Origin: CAITZA01 sp937915285
GTDB taxonomy: Bacteria; Desulfobacterota; Desulfomonilia; Desulfomonilales; Desulfomonilaceae
Assembly (NCBI GenBank): GCA_036821825.1
Contig: DAISIV010000010.1
Coordinates: 31,874-95,873, forward strand
DNA length: 64,000 nt
Direction: 5' to 3'
Shown here: positions 50,693-59,925 of the stretch, one piece after another
Position numbering within the stretch: the stretch's first letter is position 1
Layout of the letters: each line of letters opens with the position of its first letter
The notes under the pieces: model-generated
Database searches by the model: none
Seen by the model: the letters and a program-made list of their open reading frames with translations, nothing else
Told to the model about the DNA's origin: nothing
Translations under genes and position numbers: made by a program

Positions 50693-51832
50693 ATGGCGCT
50701 AATGAGGATGACATTGCCTGCTAACTTTAAATATAGATCACAAAATTCAACGAAAAGCTATCATTTGGCGTCCGGCTTAATTATCGCCTTTCTGGTTTGC
50801 CTTACGTCCGGCTGCCAGGAGATAGACACTCTCAAGCGCGAGTTACTACTGAAGGCTCAATCCACGATCCTTAAAAAGAAGAGCCAGTTTACTCCTCGCG
50901 ATGGCATGACAATCAGGACCACGTCTCTTTATCAAACTGCCAATCCCAATTCTGAGGTAATCCGGAAGCTACCTGCAGAGACTCCTGTCCACCTCATGGA
51001 CAAGGTGGGCGACATGTTTCGGGCCCGAACACGCGACGGCCGCGAGGGATATATTGAGCAACGAGCTGTTGGTGGAGAGGACATAATCCACAAAACTCAG
51101 GAACTCAGGTTATCCATTGAGGGTTTGCCCATGCAGGCGGAGGCGGTGACCAAAACAAAGGCTAACTTCAGGCTTGCTCCGGGTCGCCATCATGAGGTGG
51201 TTGAGACTCTGCCACCTGGCAAGAAGCTGGAGATTTATGAGCGTGTGGTTACCCTGCGCAAGAATGTAGTGGTGGACACCAACGCAACACGGGGCAAACA
51301 GTCGGCGGAGCAGACCAAGTCGCTTGAAGACCTGTCATCCATGGACGAGGGATCTGATGATGTGAGAAAGGATGTCTGGTACAAGGTCAAGATAGAGGAC
51401 GGGCGTGTTGGATATATTTACACCCACAACATGAAACTCACCCCTCCGGACGATATAGCAAAGGCAGTGCCTTTCATGCGAATGATAGCCTGGCGAACCG
51501 TCAATTCTACAGACGATCCCGACCGAGGCCCCAAGAACAATTTCATAGTAGCCTACGCTCCAATAGGCAAAGATGCCGGTTGTGACTATACCAGACTGTA
51601 TTTCATGAGTTGGTCCCCCAAACTGAAACGGAGGATTATCACCTGGCAACTGAGATTGGATGGAATCCTTCCCATAACCGATTATCATTTTGAGGGCAAG
51701 CCTGGATTCAGTGTGCGCTATCTCCACCCCAACAAGAAGGACAGACTGGTGCTTGCGAGTTTTGTATTTAATAAGGGTTCAATACGCAAAGTCAGTGAAG
51801 AGGAAATTCCCAATAATTCTGAACTACATTGA
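50693..51832 (+). CDS. SH3-domain lipoprotein
   Basis: 379-residue predicted lipoprotein. Seen: a hydrophobic signal ending in the lipobox LTSGC (Cys near 41), then bacterial SH3-like repeats: RDGMTIRTTSLYQTANPNSEVIRKLPAETPVHL with GREGYIEQRAV, and ANFRLAPGRHHEVVETLPPGKKLEIY ending in DGRVGYIYTHNM. A long C-terminal region of beta character (AYAPIGKDAGCDYTRLYFMSW) is not recognised. The signal peptide is preceded by about 22 extra residues, so the true start may be further in. It probably binds cell wall or an envelope protein. It converges with the LemA-like gene. Confidence 0.82.
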   Translation: MALMRMTLPANFKYRSQNSTKSYHLASGLIIAFLVCLTSGCQEIDTLKRELLLKAQSTILKKKSQFTPRDGMTIRTTSLYQTANPNSEVIRKLPAETPVHLMDKVGDMFRARTRDGREGYIEQRAVGGEDIIHKTQELRLSIEGLPMQAEAVTKTKANFRLAPGRHHEVVETLPPGKKLEIYERVVTLRKNVVVDTNATRGKQSAEQTKSLEDLSSMDEGSDDVRKDVWYKVKIEDGRVGYIYTHNMKLTPPDDIAKAVPFMRMIAWRTVNSTDDPDRGPKNNFIVAYAPIGKDAGCDYTRLYFMSWSPKLKRRIITWQLRLDGILPITDYHFEGKPGFSVRYLHPNKKDRLVLASFVFNKGSIRKVSEEEIPNNSELH

Positions 51833-51877
51833 TTGGATGATGTTTCAAATCAAGTGAGATGATTGTGAGGCCGGTAT

Positions 51878-52561
51878 TTAGGAGTGCGACTGGCTTGATC
51901 CGTCAGATCCCACACTCGTTGGGTAGTGCTGCAGGGGCACAAAACCAAAGATAGACGAAAAAATATTCTGGGGAAACGGCGCCATAAGGTCATTGTATCT
52001 GACCGCGCTTTGATTGTAGATGCTGCGTTTCGACTTTATCTCGGCGCTTGCCGAGGTTACCCGCTTCCATGTGTGATTAAACGGCTGATATGCATTGATT
52101 TCGGCTGAAGATTGGGCCAACTTTTCGATCTTGCTCAACTGACGATCCATTTCGTCAATCGAGGCGACAATTTCTCTGGGGTCGTTGGAACGGTGAAGGA
52201 TAGACCTCTCCTCAAAAAGTTTTCCAGCCAGTTTGCCTTGACCAGGGCTTGCGCCTTTTATGGATTCAGCCAAACCTGGAATTAAATCATTTCTCTCCCT
52301 GGCAGCCTTCACAAATTTGTCCCAGTTCACCCCAGCTTCAGTTCTCACATCATTCAGGGTCGGCCTGACAGTTAAAAAGGAAACCAGACAAAGAACGGAC
52401 AGGGCCAACAGAAAAGCTACGCAGAACTCCATTAGCTTGGCAAAGGCCCTTGAATGGATAGAAGATTTCTCAGGACAGATGTTCCTGTTTTCTATGCATA
52501 AATTCTCAACACTTTGCCCGCGCAATGTATGTCGGTAGAATGTTTTGTCATAAGCTGGCAT
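51878..52561 (-). CDS. LemA-like membrane protein
   Basis: 227 residues with one membrane helix (FCVAFLLALSVLCLVSFLTV, about 46-65) and a following LemA-type coiled region: WDKFVKAARERNDLIPGLAESIKG matches the LemA N-helix (R-x-D-L-I/V-P-N-L), and YNQSAVRYNDLMAPFPQNIFSSIFGFVPLQHY near the end matches the YN-x5-P-x-N-x4-FGF-x-P signature. The 45 residues before the helix are unusual for the family, so the start may be the ATG at 52432. LemA proteins are helical envelope proteins of unknown function. It converges with the SH3 lipoprotein gene 46 bases away. Confidence 0.82.
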   Translation of the reverse strand: MPAYDKTFYRHTLRGQSVENLCIENRNICPEKSSIHSRAFAKLMEFCVAFLLALSVLCLVSFLTVRPTLNDVRTEAGVNWDKFVKAARERNDLIPGLAESIKGASPGQGKLAGKLFEERSILHRSNDPREIVASIDEMDRQLSKIEKLAQSSAEINAYQPFNHTWKRVTSASAEIKSKRSIYNQSAVRYNDLMAPFPQNIFSSIFGFVPLQHYPTSVGSDGSSQSHS

Positions 52562-52787
52562 CTTCTGGATGTCACAACCTTAATAATTTTAATATTATAA
52601 CTGTTTACAGCCAAAAATACATTTTTGGCTCAAGCTTTTGGAATTTTCAATATAATCAGGCATTGAAAATGTCAACTATTTTCTAGACGGTTTAGGGATT
52701 AATTCCCTAGGGGATATTGACAAAAAGAATCTGCTTGCTCAGACTATATGTATTCAACTGTCTAGCGACGAGGAGGCGATCAACCCG

Positions 52788-53720
52788 ATGAAAAGTCAGA
52801 GCAGACGCCAGTTTCTGAAATCGACGATTTTGTCAGGCGCAGCGGTAGCCACCGGCTCCATGAATCTGATAAAACCGGACGAAGTTTTTGCAACGGATTA
52901 TCCTGATATAATAGTATCCTACGGATCTGACGCCTCGCAGATAACCAGGGCGGCAGTTGATGGACTGGGAGGAATGCAGAGATTCGTTAAGCCTGGGGCA
53001 AAGGTCGTAATTAAACCGAATATGAGCTTTTCTAGTCCACCTGAATCGGCATCCAACACAAATCCGGAGGTAGTAAGAGAGGTTGCCAGGCTGTGTCAGG
53101 CGGCGGGAGCTTCAAAAGTCTCCATCCTGGACAACACGCTGAGAACTCCTGAGGATTGCCTCAGAATGTCGAGGATTCCCGAATATTGCAAAGACATACC
53201 AAATACTTCAGTGAATTACGTCAAGGCTCAGAGGCTTTTCAGGGAAGTCAGGATCCCGGATGGACGACAGATCAAGTCCATGGAGGTTGTCGCTGAAGTC
53301 CTTGATTCAGACGTCCTCATAGCTGTCCCTGTCGGAAAATCGCATGGGTCTTCGGGAGTAAGTCTCTCAATGAAAGGCATGATGGGCCTGATTTTCGATC
53401 GCATGTCATTTCATAGCAGATATGACCTTCACGAATCCATAGTGGACATGGTGACCGTGTTGAAGCCTGCCTTGGTCGTGATTGACGGGACGCGTATTTT
53501 AAGCAGCGGAGGCCCGGGAGGACCAGGAGAAGTCATTCCCTTGAACCTTGTGGTAGCTTCGACTGACATGGTTGCTGCAGACGCCCAAATGGTTGCGCTG
53601 GGGACATGGTATGGGAAGAAATTCAGTCCTAACCAGGTCAAGCACATCAAACTGGCAGCGGAGAGAGGACTCGGGCACTCAGATCTCAGTAAACTGAACA
53701 TAAAGAATATAAGATTGTGA
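52788..53720 (+). CDS. Tat-exported DUF362 protein
   Basis: 310-residue DUF362 family protein. Seen: a twin-arginine signal (SRRQFLK, then a hydrophobic run to about residue 35), then VKPGAKVVIKPNMSFSSPPESASNTNPEVVREVARLC, KVSILDNTLRTPEDC, VGKSHGSSGVSLSMKGMMGL and VVIDGTRILSSGGPGGPGE, all typical of DUF362. Unlike many members there is no ferredoxin domain within the protein. GAGGAGG precedes the ATG. The downstream polyferredoxin gene starts with a GTG overlapping this stop by four bases, so the two are translationally coupled and the partner supplies the iron-sulfur clusters. Function in the family is unproven. Confidence 0.92.
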   Translation: MKSQSRRQFLKSTILSGAAVATGSMNLIKPDEVFATDYPDIIVSYGSDASQITRAAVDGLGGMQRFVKPGAKVVIKPNMSFSSPPESASNTNPEVVREVARLCQAAGASKVSILDNTLRTPEDCLRMSRIPEYCKDIPNTSVNYVKAQRLFREVRIPDGRQIKSMEVVAEVLDSDVLIAVPVGKSHGSSGVSLSMKGMMGLIFDRMSFHSRYDLHESIVDMVTVLKPALVVIDGTRILSSGGPGGPGEVIPLNLVVASTDMVAADAQMVALGTWYGKKFSPNQVKHIKLAAERGLGHSDLSKLNIKNIRL

Positions 53721-55423
53721 TTCGTTTTCAGCGCATTACACAAACCGTATCACTGGCTCTTTTCCTGTGGCTGCTGTACATGGCGAGTCATCCGTATGTT
53801 CAGGGTGTGCCTACAGACCTGTTTCTCAGGATTGACCCGTCCATAGGTCTATTGTCATCTATAGCGGACAGGTCTCTGATTTCATCAGCGCTTATACCGT
53901 CGCTGGTTCTTGTTCTGCTTACCCTTGTGTTTGGTCGTTTCTTTTGTGGTCACATCTGTCCGATGGGCATTGTCATAGATACGGCTGGAGCCGTTTCTTG
54001 TGGCAAGCCAAGGAGTCGTAAGCAACATAATTCTTACGAGGAAACCTCAGCTTATCGTAAATACAAGTATTTCTTCCTCTGCATCTTGCTTTTCTGCTCG
54101 TTTGGCGGTGTTTCCCTAGTTTTTCTAGGATCTCCGATTTCTCTGGCCACCCGATTTTTTGCCCTTGTGATACATCCGTTGACCCTGCTGATCGCTGACA
54201 CGGGCCTGGAAATGTCTGCTCCGTTTAACCATATAATCCCTCAACTCGACTACCTTCAGGTTCCCGTCAGGGTTTTTGCCACGAATGAATTTCTTGCGCT
54301 TTTTTTCCTCGCCGTTGCGCTCCTGTCGATGACACAGAGCCGGTTCTGGTGCCGTAATCTTTGTCCAACCGGGGCTATCCTGGCCATTTTTTCCTTGAGG
54401 CCGCTCCTGAAAAGACGGGTTAACGACTCCTGCATTCATTGCAACAAGTGCGTCAGGGAATGCCCGACCGGGAGCATTACCAAGGATCATGCGTCGAATG
54501 TCAGTTCGGAATGTATTGTCTGCCTCAAGTGCAGCAGCGCATGTCCGGTTTCGGCTGTTTCTTTTGGATTCACTTCACTTGAAGACGCTTCTACCAATAA
54601 AGTCATGGTAGATAGCCCTTTTCCGAGCCGCAGACAAGCCATTGCAGGGATGGTGACCGGACTTACCACTGCAGGGATAATCCGCACCGGATGGAACCAA
54701 CCGAAACTTATGGGCCAGGAAAAATCACTTACAGACTCCGAACTGATCAGACCTCCTGGCGCTCTCCCAGAAAGGGATTTTCTATCCCGATGCGTCAGGT
54801 GTGGCCAATGTATGAAGGCGTGCCCCACCAACACACTTCAGCCGATCTGGTTAAAGGCTGGAATTGAAGGAATGTTCAGCCCTGTCCTGGTTCCGAGGCT
54901 TGCCGCATGCGAGCTGAACTGCGCCACTTGCGGGCATGTTTGTCCTACTGCGGCCATAAGACCCTTGGACATCCTGGAGAAAAAGAGTGTGAAGATAGGA
55001 ACAGCCTGGATAGATCGCCATGCGTGCCTGGTATGGAATAGGGACAGAAAATGTCTGGTATGCGACGAGGTTTGCCCCTATAACGCAGTAGTATTCAAAC
55101 CCGAGGTCGGTCACGGGAATGCTGTCCCCTACGTTGTTGCAAACAAATGCACCGGTTGTGGGTGGTGCGAGAATAAATGTCCGATTGAGGGGGCTTCGGC
55201 AATACGAATAAACATAATCGGAGAGGTTCGTCTCAAATCAGGGTCATATATTGAAAAAGCCAAAGAATACGGCCTGGAATTCAAGACTGACAAGGCTGAA
55301 GGTGACGTGCTTGCTCCTGACACGTTCGATATCAGGGACGATACGCCTGTGTCCAACCGGCCCAATGAAGGGGCGGCGCCAGGAAAGGATCACCGGCTTC
55401 CCGCTGGTTTCACAGAGGAGTGA
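53717..55423 (+). CDS. NapH/NapG-like membrane polyferredoxin fusion
   Basis: 568-residue iron-sulfur protein. Residues 1-235 resemble NapH/CcoG-type membrane proteins: four hydrophobic helices and two CxxxCP motifs (CGHICPMG at 78-84 and CRNLCPTG at 212-219), followed by two [4Fe-4S] motifs (CIHCNKCVRECP at 239-250 and CIVCLKCSSACP at 266-277). Then a twin-arginine sequence PSRRQAIAG at 303-311 precedes a hydrophobic run, and a NapG-like part follows with four more clusters (CVRCGQCMKACP, CELNCATCGHVCP, CLVWNRDRKCLVCDEVCP, CTGCGWCENKCP). GTG start overlaps the DUF362 stop. It would carry electrons from the quinone pool or another membrane donor to periplasmic partners. Confidence 0.9.
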   Translation: MIRFQRITQTVSLALFLWLLYMASHPYVQGVPTDLFLRIDPSIGLLSSIADRSLISSALIPSLVLVLLTLVFGRFFCGHICPMGIVIDTAGAVSCGKPRSRKQHNSYEETSAYRKYKYFFLCILLFCSFGGVSLVFLGSPISLATRFFALVIHPLTLLIADTGLEMSAPFNHIIPQLDYLQVPVRVFATNEFLALFFLAVALLSMTQSRFWCRNLCPTGAILAIFSLRPLLKRRVNDSCIHCNKCVRECPTGSITKDHASNVSSECIVCLKCSSACPVSAVSFGFTSLEDASTNKVMVDSPFPSRRQAIAGMVTGLTTAGIIRTGWNQPKLMGQEKSLTDSELIRPPGALPERDFLSRCVRCGQCMKACPTNTLQPIWLKAGIEGMFSPVLVPRLAACELNCATCGHVCPTAAIRPLDILEKKSVKIGTAWIDRHACLVWNRDRKCLVCDEVCPYNAVVFKPEVGHGNAVPYVVANKCTGCGWCENKCPIEGASAIRINIIGEVRLKSGSYIEKAKEYGLEFKTDKAEGDVLAPDTFDIRDDTPVSNRPNEGAAPGKDHRLPAGFTEE

Positions 55424-55482
55424 TCAGGGTCAGTAACAGTCGATTCGGTCCATGGAAGAAGCGATCATCCGAACTTCCTGGA

Positions 55483-55653
55483 TTATTTTCCCCTTAACAG
55501 TCCTTTCTCATAAAAATATTGAAAAACCACCGATGAATCGATTCCGGTCAATTCCGCTACCTTGAAAATTGTAACCGATTTGCGTTCCATCCTCAGTTGG
55601 TTGATTATCCGTGTGATCCGGCCATAAACTTCATCGCTCTGGTTTATGTCCAT
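55483..55653 (-). CDS. Small helix-turn-helix-like protein (56 aa)
   Basis: A 56-codon gene below the usual size cut-off. The ATG at 55653 is preceded by AGGAGG with a six-base gap, and the reading frame ends in TAA at 55483. Seen: an N-terminal helix (DEVYGRITRIINQLRM) and then KSVTIFKVAELTGIDSSVVF, which has the T/S-V-x-x-V-A-x-x-x-G-I-x-x-x-x-V pattern of a helix-turn-helix. It lies 72 bases after alaS in the same direction and may be cotranscribed. It could be a small DNA-binding regulator. The strong ribosome site is the main support. Confidence 0.65.
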   Translation of the reverse strand: MDINQSDEVYGRITRIINQLRMERKSVTIFKVAELTGIDSSVVFQYFYEKGLLRGK

Positions 55654-55725
55654 TGGGCGCCTCCTATTGAGTAATCCATGCGTTTCTAAATTATCGTACG
55701 ATTGGTAAACCTTTTCAAGGATCGA

Positions 55726-58365
55726 TCATTGGCCCTGGAAAAAATCTTCAATCGAGGCTAGGGCCTGGGCCATTCTTGACACATCCGGGCCTCCGGCCTG
55801 CGCCATGTCAGGACGCCCGCCACCTGAGCCACCAAGCTCTGAGGCCGCTTTCCTGACAATGTTTCCAGCATGGAATCTTCCTGTGAGGTCCTTTGTGACA
55901 ATCGCCAACAACAATCCCTTGTCACCAGACTTGGCCCCTATAAGGGCCACACCGGATCCAAGCGCATCCTTCAGCCGGTCCCCGTATTCTCTGAGGGATT
56001 TTGGATCCGAGATTTCCTCCAGGTCTTGAACTACCACTTTGATCCCGTCAATCTCACGCATCCCGTCAAGAATGCTTTTCGAAACCGACCCTGAAGTCAG
56101 TTTGGCCTTCAACGTTTCAATTTCACGTTCCCTGGATTTCTTTTCATCGATTAGCTTGTCCAGTTTCCTGGTCAATTCCCCCCTGGAACCTCGCAAACGA
56201 TCCGACAACTGTCTGATTTCATTTTCAATGGACCTCACATAATCTAGTGCGCCTGTTCCGGTAACCCCTTCTATACGTCTCACACCAGAGGCTATGCCAC
56301 CCTCGGACAGAATCTTGAAAAGACCTATGTCGCCCGATCGACTGACGTGGGTTCCGCCGCAAAGTTCCTTACTGATATCGCCCATGGAGACCATCCTCAC
56401 CAGGGCTCCGTATTTCTCTCCAAAGAGCGCCATCGCCCCTTCTGCCCCCGCCTGTTCCACGGGAATTATGCGAGAGTCCACAGCCACATTGTCAGTGATG
56501 GCCATGTTCACCAAGTCTTCTATTCTGTCCAGGTCTGCCTGATCAATCGCTGAAAAATGCGTGAAGTCAAAACGAAATCTACCAGGCTCTACCAGAGAAC
56601 CTCGCTGACCGACATGATCACCAAGGACCTCTCTCAACGCCCATTGCAGCAGGTGCGTTGCAGAATGGTTCGCCATGATGGCCTTGCGACGAGCCCGATC
56701 TACAGATAGTGAAATTTCCTGGCCGACCCCGACGGATCCGCTCTGTACACGAACCCGGTGAGCGACTATGCCCGGCGAGGTTTTTATTGTATCTTCAACA
56801 ACTACCTTGTTTCCGTTTGACTGAATGAAGCCGCAATCACCGACCTGACCACCTGATTCAGCATAAAACGGGGTCCGGTTCGAAATCAGAAGTCCTGTGT
56901 GTCCCTCGGTCATTTGTTCGACCGGCTTGCCCTCCTCCATCAATGCCACTATGAAACCAGAATCGTCTAATTTCTCATAACCGGTAAACTCGACCTCACC
57001 TATTTTGTCGGAGAGATCAAGATCCAGCGACTTTTCAGATCCCTGGGCGCCATCCCACGACTCCCTGGCCAAGCTCTTCTGTTTGGACATTTCAGCTTGA
57101 AAACCATCGTGGTCTACCGCAATACCCAACTCAGACGCTAGATCCTGGGTGAGATCCGGAGGAAAACCGAAAGTGTCATATAACTTGAATACCACCGAAC
57201 CAGGGAGAATCGACGATCCTTGATTCCTGATCTTTGTAGCCTCTTCTTCGAAAAGAAGCAGTCCCCTGGACAATGTTTCAAGAAAACGCTCTTCTTCATT
57301 CCGAATGACCTTGGTGATCAGGGTCCTGTGGGTGGAAAGTTCCGGATAAGCCTGAGCCATATGATCGATTACTACACCGGACGTATCAAAAAGAAATGGT
57401 TCGTTTAATCCAATGTACTTGCCATAGCGAATCGCCCGTCTCATGATTCGTCTCAAGACATATCCCCTACCCTCATTCGAAGGCAGAACCCCGTCGGAAA
57501 TCAGGAAAGCCGCAGCACGGCTATGGTCCGCAATAACCCTTATTGCTATTGAGTCAAAGTCCTTGCGACTTCCTGTTTTATGGCTCAACTGCTCTATTCT
57601 GTTAATTATGGGAACAAAGAGGTCTGACTCCCAGTTGCTGTCCTTACCCTGAATTACCGCTGCCAGGCGTTCCAGACCCAATCCAGTGTCTATAGACGGT
57701 CTGGGCAAAGGGGTCATTTTGCCGCTGGCGTCCCTGTCAAACTGCATGAAAACGAGGTTCCAGAGTTCGAGAAAACGGTCGCAGTCGCAGGCAGGCCCGC
57801 AGTCCGGTTGTCCACAGCCAAGCCGCGGCCCCTGATCAATATGAATCTCGGAACATGGACCGCAAGGTCCGGTGTCCCCCATGCTCCAGAAATTTTCCTT
57901 TTCACCCAACCGCCCGATGGGGTTGGAACTAGGGCCAAGAACCTTCTTCCATAGTACCTCTGCCTCGTCGTCATCAGTGTATATGGTCACATGGAGATCC
58001 TTCTTGGGTAAACCCAACTCCACGGTGAGGAACTCCCACGCATAGGCAATGGCGTCCTGCTTGAAATAGTCTCCAAAAGAAAAGTTTCCAAGCATTTCAA
58101 AGAAAGTGTGATGCCTGGCCGTGTGACCCACATTCTCAAGATCGTTGTGCTTGCCACTTACCCTCAGACACTTCTGAGCGGTCACAGCGCGAGGATATTC
58201 ACGCTTTTCCTGACCAGTAAAAACCTTCTTGAACTGAACCATTCCGGCGTTAGTAAAAAGTAAAGTGGCGTCACCCTCTGGGACCAGCGATGAACTGGCA
58301 AGCCTGTTGTGGTCTCGTTGCTCAAAATACTTCAGGAAACTCTCCCGCAGTTCTGCGCCCGTCAT
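55726..58365 (-). CDS. alaS: Alanyl-tRNA synthetase
   Basis: 879 residues; charges tRNA-Ala. ATG at 58365 is supported by GGAGG five bases upstream and by the family N-terminus (TGAELRESFLKYFEQRDH). Seen: class II catalytic core with LLFTNAGMVQFKKVFTG and RVSGKHNDLENVGHTARHHTFFEMLGNFSFGDYFK; the editing domain with NHSATHLLQWALRE (HxxxH) and KELCGGTHVSRSGDIG (CxxxH zinc/editing site); and the C-terminal DHHA1-type domain ending near GGGRPDMAQAGGPD. An inserted CGQPDCGPACDCDRFLELWN segment is normal for bacterial AlaRS. A small HTH-like gene follows. Confidence 0.98.
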   Translation of the reverse strand: MTGAELRESFLKYFEQRDHNRLASSSLVPEGDATLLFTNAGMVQFKKVFTGQEKREYPRAVTAQKCLRVSGKHNDLENVGHTARHHTFFEMLGNFSFGDYFKQDAIAYAWEFLTVELGLPKKDLHVTIYTDDDEAEVLWKKVLGPSSNPIGRLGEKENFWSMGDTGPCGPCSEIHIDQGPRLGCGQPDCGPACDCDRFLELWNLVFMQFDRDASGKMTPLPRPSIDTGLGLERLAAVIQGKDSNWESDLFVPIINRIEQLSHKTGSRKDFDSIAIRVIADHSRAAAFLISDGVLPSNEGRGYVLRRIMRRAIRYGKYIGLNEPFLFDTSGVVIDHMAQAYPELSTHRTLITKVIRNEEERFLETLSRGLLLFEEEATKIRNQGSSILPGSVVFKLYDTFGFPPDLTQDLASELGIAVDHDGFQAEMSKQKSLARESWDGAQGSEKSLDLDLSDKIGEVEFTGYEKLDDSGFIVALMEEGKPVEQMTEGHTGLLISNRTPFYAESGGQVGDCGFIQSNGNKVVVEDTIKTSPGIVAHRVRVQSGSVGVGQEISLSVDRARRKAIMANHSATHLLQWALREVLGDHVGQRGSLVEPGRFRFDFTHFSAIDQADLDRIEDLVNMAITDNVAVDSRIIPVEQAGAEGAMALFGEKYGALVRMVSMGDISKELCGGTHVSRSGDIGLFKILSEGGIASGVRRIEGVTGTGALDYVRSIENEIRQLSDRLRGSRGELTRKLDKLIDEKKSREREIETLKAKLTSGSVSKSILDGMREIDGIKVVVQDLEEISDPKSLREYGDRLKDALGSGVALIGAKSGDKGLLLAIVTKDLTGRFHAGNIVRKAASELGGSGGGRPDMAQAGGPDVSRMAQALASIEDFFQGQ

Positions 58366-58977
58366 GTAACCTCCATTAAAACGCCGAAACTTTTCAAATG
58401 ATGCCAGCAAAGGCCCTCATATAGCCCTGAACCTGTCACACTGGGACTTAAATCTGCCATTGGCCATGATGACAAACCAATAGCGGACTCCTCGGCATAG
58501 CGTTTGAATGTAACAAACTTTGCCCAAATCTTGCAACAAATTCGGCGCCAACGCCGGCATTTAGACTGCCAAACCACAACAATCCAGACGAGGACTCAGT
58601 GACGCAGCACAGGATTGCTCGACAATAACATCAAGCTGAATCCAGGTATTGGGCCCAATATATTGTTTTAATCTGCATATAAATACTGATATTAATTGTT
58701 ATCGATTTAGTGATTTATATTAGTGTCATACCTATATTAATTCCAAATATATCTATATTCTATATCATTTTATTTATCTTATATACTGTTTTAATGGATT
58801 TTTTTATTGACTATTTTATGTCTCATTGATAGAAGCGCCCTTCAGGTTCCGGCCTGGGAAGTAATGAATTGTTTTTGGTCGACTATTAAATTGGGAAAAA
58901 GAAGCGCAACCAAATCTTTTGGAACGGGAAAAAGGGAAAACCACGATTCTTCGGGTTTTTACCGCAGAAAATTGTTT
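58366..58977 (+). other. Spacer with AT-rich block before DNA methyltransferase
   Basis: About 600 bases between alaS (minus) and the methyltransferase (plus). The stretch from about 58658 to 58815 is strikingly AT-rich compared with the surroundings. From 58807 the frame is open into the methyltransferase but without family resemblance for 57 codons, so the gene may begin earlier than annotated. No RNA gene seen. Confidence 0.5.
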
Positions 58978-59772
58978 ATGCTTCGTTCCAAGGCATGTGA
59001 CTCCGATTGTTCTGCTGACATACCCTGCGAACTTATCAACACAGTGATAAATCATTCTTGTGAGGACATGTCAGAGGTCCCCGACAACTCGGTATCGTTG
59101 ATGGTAACATCTCCGCCTTACAATGTTGGCAAGGAATACGACCAGGATTTGTCTCTGGAGGATTATTTGTCTTTCTTGCGAAAGGTTCTTCAGGAAACAT
59201 TTCGCGTATTGGCTCCTGGTGGACGAGTAGCCTTCAACGTCGCCAACATTGGACGCAAGCCATACATACCGTTGAACTCCTATATATCGGTCATTGCGTC
59301 GGAAATTGGATATCTCATGCGTGGAGAGATAATCTGGATCAAGGCAAAAGGCGCTGGTGGGTCCTGCGCATGGGGTTCATGGATGTCCGCGGGCAATCCT
59401 ACTTTGCGCGATCTTCACGAATACGTGCTTGTGTTTTCTAAGGCCCGCTTTGACAAACCAGGAAAGGGAAAATCTACAATAACTAGGGATGAATTCATGG
59501 CCGCGACTACTAGTGTATGGATGATTCCGCCTGAATCAGCGCGGCGAGTTGGACACCCCGCTCCATTTCCTGTGGCCCTGGTCGAGAGGCTTATCAATCT
59601 ATACACCTTCGAGGGCGATGTCGTGCTCGACCCCTTCATGGGAAGCGGTTCAACAGCAGTCGCTGCCGCGAAAAATGGCCGAATTTTTGTGGGGTATGAA
59701 ATTTCACCGGAGTATATTGATCTGACTAACAAAAGACTTGCCACAGTCGACCAGATGAGACAAGTCGTGTAA
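58978..59772 (+). CDS. Beta-class DNA methyltransferase
   Basis: 264 residues from the ATG at 58978; earlier in-frame starts at 58864 (ATG) and 58807 (TTG) are possible. Seen: catalytic TSPPY at 44-48, followed after about 170 residues by the SAM-binding DPFMGSGST at 218-226, the order of beta-class N6-adenine or N4-cytosine methyltransferases. WMIPPESARRVGHPAPFP near 181-198 and GYEISPEYIDL at 239-249 fit this class. No restriction enzyme gene is next to it, so it looks like a solitary methyltransferase. The AT-rich upstream spacer may mark a transferred segment. TSPPY suggests N4-cytosine or N6-adenine; the target is unknown. Confidence 0.88.
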   Translation: MLRSKACDSDCSADIPCELINTVINHSCEDMSEVPDNSVSLMVTSPPYNVGKEYDQDLSLEDYLSFLRKVLQETFRVLAPGGRVAFNVANIGRKPYIPLNSYISVIASEIGYLMRGEIIWIKAKGAGGSCAWGSWMSAGNPTLRDLHEYVLVFSKARFDKPGKGKSTITRDEFMAATTSVWMIPPESARRVGHPAPFPVALVERLINLYTFEGDVVLDPFMGSGSTAVAAAKNGRIFVGYEISPEYIDLTNKRLATVDQMRQVV

Positions 59773-59925
59773 GCTTTCCGCAACCCAACCTTTCTCTGAG
59801 ATTCCAAACTCTTCAACAAGCAGATCCTGCCAAGAACCCAAACATTTTTTGTTATCGAATGTTGACGCTGTCCCATGCTTGAACTATTATTAGAAGGTTT
59901 ATTCCAAATCAGGATGTATTAGATA

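Noticed and set aside
52717..52750. TTGACA followed by TATATG before the DUF362 gene
   Set aside because: The spacing of the two hexamers is about 22 bases, too long for a sigma-70 promoter.
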